A DNA stretch of 64,000 nucleotides from JBGOTP01 sp963717075 (GTDB lineage Bacteria > Acidobacteriota > Vicinamibacteria > Vicinamibacterales > CAVVIG01), in the NCBI GenBank assembly GCA_963717075.1, contig CAVQVI010000023.1, positions 86,348 to 150,347 of the forward strand, read 5' to 3'. The notes below the pieces were generated by a model. The model had not been told where the DNA came from. It did no database searches and worked only from the letters and a program-made list of their open reading frames with translations. Shown piece after piece: positions 38,547 to 46,115 of the stretch; position 1 is the first letter of the stretch; each line of letters starts with the position of its first letter. The position numbers and the translations under genes are program-made.

Positions 38547-40235
38547 GCGCCAATAGCTCGCGCCGTCCGCGCGGCCTGGCCTGTAGTCGCCCGCATCGAC
38601 AGCCACATGCGAATGTTTGCGTCACCAATACGCGCACGTCGATGGTGTTCAATGCATGCCCGAGACGCAGCGTTGTTCGAACTGCGCCAAATCTCTTCAT
38701 CAGAAAATCGCTGGCGCCGCGTCTCCAGTTCTTTCGGGAGTCGCGCGCGCCGCGTCTGAATCTGCGACTTCGAGCACGACGACGCGCGCCTCGCGGGATA
38801 TCAAGGCGCGTTGTTGCGCGCGCGATTGTTCGCATTGACTGTTGAAGATAGGGCTGCGTCAGGCGAGCGTCGGAAATCGCCTCCAACGTGACGGCGGTGT
38901 CGCGGGCTGCTCGTCGACGGCCGCGTCCCAGACCGACACGTCGAGCTCATTGGCGATGCATCCCTTTGGCGAACCCGTCGGTCGAGTCGATGCGTCCATC
39001 GCGACGTCGTCCGCCACCACCGGCGCCGCAGGCGCGACCGGCGTCGAGGCCGGCGTAACGTGCTTCGTATCGCTCGGCAGGCCTGTATCGCGGCCTGTGC
39101 GTCTTGTCGCCGCGCCCGTTCTGACGTGCTATCACGTCGCGCAACTCGGCGACGTCGTCGGCCAAGAGCGCGGACGATTCGGACTCGGCAAAGGCCGATA
39201 GGCGAGTCACCCGCCGCAATCGTCCGATTTGTCGGAACGCGGCGCTGCACGTCGCCTGAGTGATACAAGTGCGTGGCGTTTTCCGAATGCTCCGTGAATT
39301 CCATGAGGGCATCACTTCGTCTCTCGCCTCGAAGCGCCGAGGCGCCGGGCGGTCCGGTCGCGGACGGCACTTCCGAACGCGAATCAATATCGATGCTGCT
39401 GCAGAAACCGCTCTCTCCATTCCGCGAAAGGTGGCGCCTGTCGGCGTCCGCTTCGTCAGGTAGTGCGGCGTGAAGCCATGCTGCGCCGCTTCGTCGACGG
39501 AGCGCGGCCTCGATAGCAGCGCCCAGACCTGCAGCGGCGGTCGGCTCGCCATACCGGTGCTGCGCTTAAACAGCTGCGCGGGCCATCCTGGCAATCGGAC
39601 AGTTCGGCGTCGACGCCGACGAGCAATTGCATAGGTCCACGCCGGCGCGGGCAGCCCCTGCTCGGTAGGACGCCCGTGTGCTGCGCATACTCAATTCTGC
39701 AAGCGCTGTTAACGCGGCTCAGCGTCGCGCGCAAGTTCGCATCGCGTACGCGAGCGCCACGCGCACCGTCGGACGCGCGCGCGGCGCCTCGAGGTCTGAT
39801 CACGTTCCCGAATCAATCGGGCGAACGCCATCCGCCGCAATCTGACGCTGATACTCGACGAGGCTATCCGCGGGCTCGGCGCCTCGCGCAGGACCAGCAG
39901 GTCGCTACGTCTCCAGTCGGTGCAGTGCGTCACGCGTGGCCAGGAATCGCGCGTCCCGCCGCCTGCTAGCCGCGGTCGCGCAGGCTGGTCGGGCGGCCGG
40001 GCTCAGGCGCCGGCTGTGGTGACTGTTCTAGCTCCCGATGACGGCTCGGCGGCACGCGTCCCACGCACGCTCGGGTCGACACGTGCCGTTCAGCATAATG
40101 CACCTCGACCGGTTTGCGGACGTCGCCCGCTTCGTCACGCCTTGCCACTGCATGCCGCTCCTGATTTTCACTGTCATAAAACCGCCGGTTGTGCGCCGAA
40201 ATGCTGCGCGTTGGTCCAGCTCGGTTTCGCTTCAT
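38547..40235 (-). other. Unresolved, frame-broken coding stretch of the element
   Basis: No single frame is convincing, but protein-like pieces appear on the minus strand in successive frames: MKRNRAGPTRSISAHNRRFY near 40235, DSLVEYQRQIAADGVRPI near 39850, SVDEAAQHGFTPHYLTKR near 39490, ALLADDVAELRDVIARQNG near 39150, a Pro/Ala linker (TPASTPVAPAAPVVADDVAM) near 39040, and REARVVVLEVADSDAARA near 38790. This could be one or two genes of up to about 550 aa in total. I could not identify a family; its place would suit a structural or mobilisation protein. Confidence 0.4.
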
Positions 40236-40307
40236 GCGTCGTTCTTAAAAACATGTAAGTCCACGCCCCCAACCAATTGACAACAAATGACTTAGCGTCT
40301 TTCACAT

Positions 40308-40536
40308 ATTCCGTTGCAACGGAATCGCTAGTGGTCCTCGTCACGGCTCGTCAGTCTCCGCACCGGTCGCTCCGACGGGTGAGCGTCGACTAGGTCGGGA
40401 ACTGTTCGTCGTGGCCATCGGTTTCTGAACAGTTCCCGATACCGTTCCCTCTTAAGAGAGGGAAACGGGTATCGTTCGCGGGAACGATTCCGGGAATCGT
40501 TGGGAATCGTTGGGAACTGTTCATGAACTGGCTCAG
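40308..40536. promoter_or_regulatory. Iteron/operator-like repeat region (candidate replication origin)
   Basis: This non-coding gap holds a 16-bp perfect palindrome (40308-40323, TTCCGTTGCAACGGAA). An inverted pair GGGAACTGTTC (40396-40406) and GAACAGTTCCC (40426-40436) follows, then a long hairpin (about 40437-40472, GATACCGTTCCCTCT against its complement). Last come three direct 10-bp repeats of GGGAATCGTT type at 40491-40500, 40501-40510 and 40511-40520, the first also paired with an inverted copy at 40482-40490. Repeated GGGAAYNGTT boxes in both directions are typical of iterons or operators. The region lies just after the RepA-like gene. Confidence 0.6.
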
Positions 40537-41750
40537 TTAAGATGGTGGGCGTTGTCCGTTGGCTGTCACAGTAAAGGGTTGCCCGCGTCGGCCTTCGGTG
40601 GCCCAGCCCGCCCGCAGAATGCGCCCGACCGCGTCGGTGACGACGGTGTTCCGTAGCGCGAGGTAGGGCCGCAGTCGGCTGATGCTGGTCGCGGTCGGAT
40701 AGTCGCGCATCGCGCCCAGCACCCGGCGGTCCGTCTCCCGGTCTGCGGCCGCGACCGTGTCAGCTCGGGCCGCGGCGCGGTCCTCGCGCGTCCGCCAATC
40801 GACGGGCAATGACACACGAGGTCACGGGGAGCCCCTGCCGGTCACGGAGGTCGAGCTCGACGCGCCGCCGCAGCAAGGACAAGTCGGCCGGGTTCTCGGC
40901 GTCGCGGGTTTTCGACACGTCCGCAACGTCAGGCAGGCTTCGCCGCGGTCGGGGTCGTAGTCGCCGGCTTCCAGGTAGAGCGTGATATCGACATTCCCGC
41001 GCCACGCGGAGGAGCCGCGTTCGCGCTTGCGTGGCGTGTCGCCATCCTGCCAGCCGGCATGATGGGTGAGGAGCGCCGCCGCGCCCGGCACGCACAGCAG
41101 GAGGCGCCGCACGGCCCGCAGATAGGCGGCGACGTGTTCGCTACTGTCTTCGTTGCCCGCCAAGCTGGCGCGCACGGTGTCGATGATGACGAGTACAATC
41201 GGCGGCCGCGCGGTGGTCGCGAGCTCCTGCGTTAACGTGGTGAGGGCGTCGCGCAACGCTCGTTCGCCGCGGGAGGTCGTTTCCCCTTCGCGCGTGACGC
41301 AGGGCGAGAGCGGGTCGCTCGCCCGGACGACATACAGGTGCTCGAGGCGGCGCCCGGCATGGTCGCGCAACGCGCGACACCGCGGCCCCAACGCGTCGCC
41401 TTCAAATCCGACATACGACCACGGACCCGAGGCGACACCGCGCGCCCGTGCCAGGGCACGTCATCACTCACCGCCGCGCCGAGGTCGAGCACGACGTAGG
41501 TTTTCCCCGCGCCCGATTCACTCGGGAGCACGGTCACCTGGCCGGCGTTCGCGATGTCGGCCACGATGGACGCGGGCGCCGGGGTGTCGAGGAGGTCGAG
41601 CGCGCGCACCGCGTGCAGCGTGGCGGCCGCCCGGTCGGCCTTCGTGTTCGTGGCGTCCGCCGGGAAATGGTCCTCGCAACTGTCGCGCCCGCAGACGGGA
41701 CACGCGGTCGGGTCGGCCACGGTCCACGCATCGGTGCTGCTGGGCGTCAT
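40537..41750 (-). CDS. RepA-like AAA/RecA-fold replication helicase with C-terminal winged helix (frameshifted)
   Basis: About 400 aa. It starts MTPSSTDAWTVADPTACPVC with a CPVCGRDSC zinc-like motif. The Walker A is VLPSESGAGKTYVVLDLGAA, followed by SYVGFEGDALGPRCRALR, Walker B region IVLVIIDTVRASLAGNED and a LLTHHAGW sensor, as in RepA/Rad55-type hexameric helicases of plasmids and satellites. Breaks near 41430, 40915 and 40810 separate the ATPase from the tail VLGAMRDYPTATSISRLRPY, a winged-helix-like C-terminus. The ATG at 41750 overlaps the primase-polymerase stop (ATGA), so the genes are coupled. Confidence 0.75.
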
Positions 41751-42587
41751 CGCAAGGCCCCAATCGGTTCGCTGCCATACCGCTCCGCATGCGCGACCTT
41801 CTGCGCGACCCACTCAAACGACCAACCCGGCCGGTTACCGGCCCATTCCCAGAGCAACGATTCGGCGTCAGTGGCCGTCAGACCGAACCCGCGCACCAAG
41901 CGACACGCCGCGGACAATGTCGCGGTATCACTGCCGGCGCCAATCTCTGGTCGAGGGATGGCGGCCAGATAGCGTCGCGCGCGGTCGACAAGATTACCGG
42001 TCGGGTGGTGGGGCGGCCGTGGCGGCGTCGGGCGGTTCGGCCGTTGCAGCCATCCCGGCCAGAACCGCGGCAGGGCCTCACGCGCGACCGTCCAATCGCC
42101 GGCGAATCCGTAGACGGTGCCGTTCGCATGCACGCTGCCCGGTGCAATCACATAGCCCCCATCACCTCGCACATCGAGGGCGAGCTTGCCGTCGCGCGTA
42201 TCAATGCGCGCGCGGTTCGCCACGCGCACGCCGGGATGGGCATACCCGAGATGAAACAACCCGCGGCCAGTTAATGTTTGCCAGGGCGTATACGGCAGGT
42301 GCTTCGTCCACCACGCGAGGGCGTCGCGTGAATCGGCATCAATCACCACCACGCCCGACACGGCGCCGGTCACAATCGCGAGGTTCATCGGCTCGCCGCC
42401 GAACCACTGCACCAGTTCGTCATCCGTCGGGAGTCGGTCTTGAAATTCTTTCCACGCGATGGCCGGCACTTTCCCATCGCCAGGGTGTCCGACCGGCACG
42501 CCAGGCCGCGGGCGTGGAATGGGAATCACACTGAGGCCGCGCGCGAGAAACTGACGCGCGAGGTCGAGCGGCGTGCTCGGTCGTCAT
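41747..42587 (-). CDS. Bifunctional DNA primase/polymerase (Prim-Pol, frameshifted at start)
   Basis: About 280 aa. The N-terminus (TPLDLARQFLARGLSVIPIP) appears only after correcting a break near 42570. Next come KVPAIAWKEFQDRLPTDDEL, LAIVTGAVSGVVVIDADSRD (the catalytic DxD-like aspartates), FHLGYAHPGVRVANRARIDT and LDVRGDGGYVIAPGSVHANG; this is the PF09250-type archaeo-eukaryotic primase fold. The C-terminal part (RRYLAAIPRPEIGAGSDTAT) joins the next gene. ATGA overlaps link it to both the CoiA-like gene upstream and the RepA-like gene downstream. Confidence 0.82.
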
Positions 42588-43194
42588 GCGCTCGCCCTCG
42601 TGGCGGCCGCACCTTCAGTGAGCCACGACACGAACGCCGCGTGTGGTTCGAGATAGCCCCATCCGCCATAGGGCGGCCCGTCGAGATGCAACCGTCGCAG
42701 CGCGAGCACCTGCGTGCCTAAGTCAATGAACACGCACGCGCGACAGCAGCCATACGTTTTGCGCGGATGCTTCCAGCGAAAACTCACATAGTCGCCGCGG
42801 TCGCGTAGTTCGAGATGGTCGTCGCGAATGTCGCGCCCATCAAAGAGCCACACCAGAGAGTCGACACCATACGCGCGCTCACGGTCGGCAATCGTGGCCG
42901 GGTCGATGGGCGAATGCTGCAGCTCCACGACGGTGCCATCGGCGCGCACGATGTCGGCACGATGGCCGGCGCGCGAGACTTCGACCTGCGCAGCGGGGAG
43001 ATATCGTTTCCAGCGTCGATGCCACGCGCTTTCCGGTTCCCACCACGGGTCACAGTCGTTCGCGAGATGCGCCCAGTGATGGACGACGAGCCGGCCACAC
43101 TTCGGCGCACCGGCGCGTCACATTGCGGACAATGGGCGCTCAGTCCGCGCGCGGCCGAGACGCGCTGACCGTCAGGGAGCAAGGCGAGCATCAT
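42584..43194 (-). CDS. CoiA-like protein with zinc-finger and nuclease-like domain (frameshifted)
   Basis: About 200 aa. The start MMLALLPDGQRVSAARGLSA is followed by HCPQCDAPVRR (zinc finger); breaks near 43105 and 42980 then give HHWAHLANDCDPWWEPES, an H-x-W-H segment typical of CoiA, and ADGTVVELQHSPIDPATIAD with YGVDSLVWLFDGRDI. CoiA proteins act in DNA uptake and recombination, and the EVQ-like VVELQHS is the restriction-endonuclease-fold core. A CoiA-type nuclease beside a primase-polymerase suggests processing of the element's own DNA. It overlaps neighbours at both ends (ATGATG and ATGA). Confidence 0.7.
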
Positions 43195-43498
43195 GGCTGC
43201 GTCGGTTCCGCTCGCGAATAGGCAGCGAGGCGAGCCTCATGTCTGCGCCAGTTCCGTTCGCAAAACGCCTCGTAACAGCGGCTGTGGACCCCGGGATACC
43301 CCTCGTCAGGAACGATGTCCTCCGGCCCGACACGGGAGGCGTTCTTCGCCAGACTGTCGGCTCCTGCAATACGCACAGTTGAGAGATGGGCCGGCGCGCC
43401 TCGCGCTACTTCGCAGGCCGGGCCCGTTGCCGTCGTTCGTCCTCCAGCGCGTGCGACAGCGGCTTCTCGACTCGCGCGAATGCACAGCTTCACTGCGT
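43191..43498 (-). CDS. Small putative zinc-ribbon protein (frameshifted)
   Basis: About 100 aa assembled across two breaks (near 43440 and 43365). The pieces are LEDERRQRARPAKREARRPI, a CAYCRSRQSG knuckle, then GPEDIVPDEGYPGVHSRCYE and AFCERNWRRHEARLAAYSR. Two cysteine pairs (CAYC and the second C-x4-C) could bind zinc. Its stop overlaps the start of the CoiA-like gene. Family unknown; the assignment rests on the spacing of cysteines and is tentative. Confidence 0.35.
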
Positions 43499-43503
43499 CT
43501 GGG

Positions 43504-43601
43504 TCAGCAATGACGTTCTCCAGGATCGCGGACCCACTGTTCGAGTTCCTCCAGTCCATGGAGATGTTTATCCGGACCCAGTCATCGTCGGTCTCGCGCA
43601 T
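43504..43601 (-). CDS. Very small acidic protein (frameshifted)
   Basis: About 33 aa: MRETDDDWVRINISM then, after a break near 43555, LEELEQWVRDPGERHC. It is acidic and helical. It lies between the gene at 43734 and the zinc-ribbon-like gene on the minus strand. It is too short to classify and may be part of the following gene. Confidence 0.3.
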
Positions 43602-43733
43602 AGGTAGAACGCAATCCGCGGCTGGTGCCGCGCTCAGACTGAATCGTGAGACCGAGCCGAGGCGTGCGCGTGGGCGGACGCCGGCTAACATCTCTTCGTC
43701 GTTTCGCTGTATCGAATGCTCGTAGGTCGTTGT

Positions 43734-43954
43734 TCAGCGGCCGCCTTCCTGGCGGTCGGTCGCCCACGCGACGAGTTGTTCGCAGGTGATGCGCGAGGCG
43801 GTTGCGTTCGAGGCGTGCGCGTTCGGCCTCAGCGTAGGCGCGGTCTGCGTTGCGGTTCGGCTGCATCGAGCGCGCGGTCGGCCTCAAGTAATTGGTCGCG
43901 CACCTGTTCAATAGCCATCAGGAGCGGGGTGCGTGCTAAGCTGTGCGTTCCCAT
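43734..43954 (-). CDS. Small element protein, helical (frameshifted)
   Basis: About 75 aa: MGTHSLARTPLLMAIEQVRD and QLLEADRALDAAEP, then NADRAYAEAERARLERNAT and ITCEQLVAWATDRQEGGR, with two breaks near 43855 and 43800. It is a charged helical protein with no known family. It lies between the excisionase-like gene and the small acidic protein in the minus-strand operon. Confidence 0.45.
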
Positions 43955-44047
43955 CGTTGTCGTGTCCGCATCGTTAAGACCGCCGCCCGGTTCGCACCCG
44001 CGCGGCGGTTCGTTTTCTCGGTCACGCGCGCCGCCGCGTCGACACGG

Positions 44048-44284
44048 TCAACGTGCTCGCCGGCCTGCGTCGCGCGCTGCGCGAGAAATTGCGTCCGCCC
44101 ATTCGACGGCAAACCAAAACCGTTGGCCGCCGTCGCCACGCGGCGCCACTTTCATGCCCGCGGCGACCATCCCGTAGATGGTCTTTCGCGAGACTGCGGG
44201 CTCGTCCTCGCCGGTCTTCGCGTTGTGTTTCGTGCGCCCGTCGCTGAGGTGCAGGCGCAGGCCATCGACATCCGTCCAGCGCAT
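44048..44284 (-). CDS. xis: Excisionase/AlpA-like MerR-type HTH protein
   Basis: A 78-aa intact protein with a helix-turn-helix in AVSRKTIYGMVAAGMKVAPR followed by a wing (RGDGGQRFWFAVEWADAI). This matches the HTH_17/AlpA type, in which a helix is followed by a basic wing and an FW-x-V-x2-W motif. Such proteins are directionality factors for excision or regulators of int. It starts 6 bp after the XRE gene stop, and the int gene lies at the other end of the element. Confidence 0.6.
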   Translation of the reverse strand: MRWTDVDGLRLHLSDGRTKHNAKTGEDEPAVSRKTIYGMVAAGMKVAPRGDGGQRFWFAVEWADAISRAARDAGRRAR

Positions 44285-44289
44285 CGGCG

Positions 44290-44494
44290 TTACCGCTTCC
44301 CGGCGTCTGCCGGCTCGAGCAGTTCGGACGGCTGCATCCCGAGGGCTTTCGCGATGCGGGCGGCTTGCCCGGGATAGGGGCGCATCCGCCCGGATTCAAT
44401 GCGCGAGATTTCCGACGCGGACAAGCGGGCGTCGATACCCGAGTGTCGTCTGCGTCCAGTCGCGGCGCAGCCGTTCCGCCTTCACTTTCAACAT
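44290..44494 (-). CDS. XRE-family HTH repressor (frameshifted)
   Basis: About 67 aa: MLKVKAERLRRDWTQTTLG, a one-base insertion near 44435, then IDARLSASEISRIESGRMRP and QAARIAKALGMQPSELLEP. The SASEISRIESGRMRP recognition helix is typical of XRE/Cro-type regulators. It is first in the minus-strand gene run, facing the plus-strand gene at 44598 across a 103-bp gap with both promoters. It is the likely switch repressor of the element. Confidence 0.65.
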
Positions 44495-44597
44495 GGAATG
44501 CGCTCCTCCAATCCTGGTGCGGGAGCTTAGCGCGTGAATAGTCATAGGTGAAAGTAAACCGTGACTTTATTCCCCGTCAGGCGATATCATCGCAGGT

Positions 44598-45341
44598 ATG
44601 AAGTCCCCGATGCTTCGACAGCACGTGCACCACGTCCCCGTCACGGCCGACCACGTGCGCCGCTACGCCCTCGACGTGACCACCCTGCTACCCCAGGCGT
44701 CGTTGTCCAGGTTCGTCGGCCAGGCGTTCATCGTCGATGACTGGTTAGAAGTCCCGATAGGAGATGGCTGGCTGGCCGCGTATCGCCTCGCGCATGTCGG
44801 CCCGCCGGAACACCCGCGGACACGCATTCTTGAAGTACGCGTGTTCCCGGACGAACCCGACCACACCGCCGGTGACTGGAGCGCGGCCGTGTTGGGGCGG
44901 GCCGTCACCCCGGCCGCCACCGCGTTCTCCTTCGAACGGCTGCGCCGCGGCGTGACGGAAAAGCTCTTTAATGCGGCACTCAGTGCGACGCGGGCGAACG
45001 CCGAACGGCACAGGGCCCTCGAGGCGTTCGGTCATCCGGCGCGGCGTCACCAGCCCGCCCACGAGGGGCGCGGCGCCGGTCGGCCCCGTCTGCCAGCGAT
45101 GTTTTATGCGCGGCTGGCCGTGCGCTATCACGCGATAGAACATCATCGCCGGCGCGAGCCACGCATGAGCACGAGAACGCTCCTCCAGCAGCGGTATTAC
45201 CCGGAGGCGTCCGTCGCCGCCATCGGCAAGTGGCTCAGCACCGCGCGCCGCCACGGCTTGCTGACGAAGACCGAGCGCGGCGGACGCGGCAGCATGGCGA
45301 CCATGGCCGCACGGCAGCTCGTCGACCGTCGACCCACGTGA
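44598..45341 (+). CDS. Element-encoded protein with C-terminal winged-helix-like region, unknown
   Basis: An intact 247-aa frame, the only clear plus-strand gene of the element. The N-terminal 120 residues (DVTTLLPQASLSRFVGQAFI, LEVPIGDGWLAAYRLAH) form a domain I do not recognise. The C-terminal part, AAIGKWLSTARRHGLLTKTE with RGGRGSMATMAARQLV, looks like a helix-turn-helix that ends in a wing, as seen in actinobacterial proteins preceding XRE pairs. It diverges from the XRE repressor, so it is probably regulated by it. Confidence 0.55.
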   Translation: MKSPMLRQHVHHVPVTADHVRRYALDVTTLLPQASLSRFVGQAFIVDDWLEVPIGDGWLAAYRLAHVGPPEHPRTRILEVRVFPDEPDHTAGDWSAAVLGRAVTPAATAFSFERLRRGVTEKLFNAALSATRANAERHRALEAFGHPARRHQPAHEGRGAGRPRLPAMFYARLAVRYHAIEHHRRREPRMSTRTLLQQRYYPEASVAAIGKWLSTARRHGLLTKTERGGRGSMATMAARQLVDRRPT

Positions 45342-45360
45342 TTACAACGGATCACAACGG
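45341..45360 (+). promoter_or_regulatory. Arm-type repeat pair, right end of element
   Basis: ATTACAACGG (45341-45350) and ATCACAACGG (45351-45360), 100 bp inside the right core repeat. Matching copies lie at 34346-34355 and 34357-34366 inside the left core, and an inverted copy at 34311-34320. Confidence 0.5.
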
Positions 45361-45460
45361 AGTCGTGCCGTGGCGTGCTCTGGCGTGCCCGCGGCAGATG
45401 CGAGGGCACGAAAAGGCCTGTAAAAGCACGCCAGGGAACTGGCGGGAATCATTGCAGACG

Positions 45461-45500
45461 GCTTAGGAGGCGGGTGCTCTATCCGCTGAGCTACGGGCGC
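45461..45500 (-). repeat. Right attachment core (40-bp tRNA 5'-half repeat)
   Basis: Identical to 34215-34254, covering the tRNA-Arg 5' half from the acceptor 5' strand to the anticodon loop. It does not continue into the anticodon 3' side, so this copy cannot form a tRNA. It marks the right end of the element. The sequence beyond 45500 belongs to the host chromosome and includes a broken toxin-antitoxin locus. Confidence 0.85.
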
Positions 45501-45799
45501 AATTGCAATCGGACAGCGCGTCTGGTGATACACGCGCATGAAGCGATCGCTTCTTCGGAGTAGGTGACATTCACCGCCCGAGGGCCGGCGTCGATGATTT
45601 CGCGGGCGCGCCTGGCGTCCACGAGGCGCCCCTGCCGGTACGATTCCAGAGCCGCTTCGATTCCGGCATCCTCCTCAGGGGACAGAGGCGGAGCCTCGAT
45701 ATCGACGGGCTCGACGAGATAACGGCCTGCCGGCAGTTCCCGCATCTCCGCCGGAAGGTCCTTGCCGTTCCACGTCACGATTCGGGCTGCTCGAGCCAT
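45491..45799 (-). pseudogene. Antitoxin-like gene fused to a truncated toxin N-terminus
   Basis: From the ATG at 45799 the protein reads MARAARIVTWNGKDLPAEMR, ELPAGRYLVEPVDIEAPPL and GIEAALESYRQGRLVDARRA, a type II antitoxin-like helical segment. It then runs without a stop into NVTYSEEAIASCACI, which looks like the opening of a ParE/RelE-type toxin (V-x-Y-S-E-E-A). The sequence breaks off at the tRNA-type repeat. A deletion or the recombination at the tRNA removed most of the toxin. The antitoxin stop codon is absent. Confidence 0.5.
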
Positions 45800-45986
45800 G
45801 CGAACGATTCTAGCAGTGGGCTCGAGCGGGCGCCAGAACTCGCGTATGCATCGCGATCCTGCCATGGCAGTCACGGATTTCATCCACGACGGACGAGCGG
45901 ACAGTGATCGGGGATGGTTCTACCCGCGCGACCGGAGGACTATCCCGTAAGAGCGAGGTGCAGGAGGGGACTGGCCGAGGCCGCGC

Positions 45987-46097
45987 CTACGGCTCGACCG
46001 GCCACGGCTTCCTGCCATGCTCAATGGCGCAGTCACGGACGAGACCACCCGTTTTCAGTCCGTTGAGCTCCCGGAAGACGTCGGCAAGCGTGTTCAT
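45987..46097 (-). pseudogene. Remnant of a nucleotidyltransferase-like protein
   Basis: A 36-codon open frame starting MNTLADVFRELNGLKTGGLV and continuing RDCAIEHGRKPW. The opening resembles the first turns of AbiEii-type nucleotidyltransferases found beside acidobacterial toxin-antitoxin loci (LNRLKADGVVEDYAI-type). It stops abruptly before any active-site motif. The match is short, so the call is tentative. Confidence 0.3.
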
Positions 46098-46115
46098 GAT
46101 TCAGCTGGCTGATGG

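Larger units (their letters stand above)
34215..45500. mobile_element. Integrative element in tRNA-Arg(CCU), about 11.3 kb
   Basis: The element is bounded by identical 40-bp direct repeats (34215-34254 and 45461-45500) that equal the tRNA 5' half. A tyrosine recombinase is the first gene inside the left end. Pairs of a 10-bp ATTACAACGG-type repeat lie about 100 bp inside each core (34346-34366 and 45341-45360), as expected for integrase arm sites. Contents: J-domain, RHH, small membrane and coiled-coil proteins, a phage-type Ig-like protein, a HEAGH peptidase, a RepA helicase, primase-polymerase, a CoiA-like protein, excisionase-like and XRE genes. All are on the minus strand except the last. 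No terminase, portal or capsid gene was recognised. Confidence 0.85.

Noticed and set aside
34215..45500. Complete prophage
   Set aside because: No terminase, portal, major capsid, tape-measure or lysis gene is recognised; only one phage-type structural-like gene is present.
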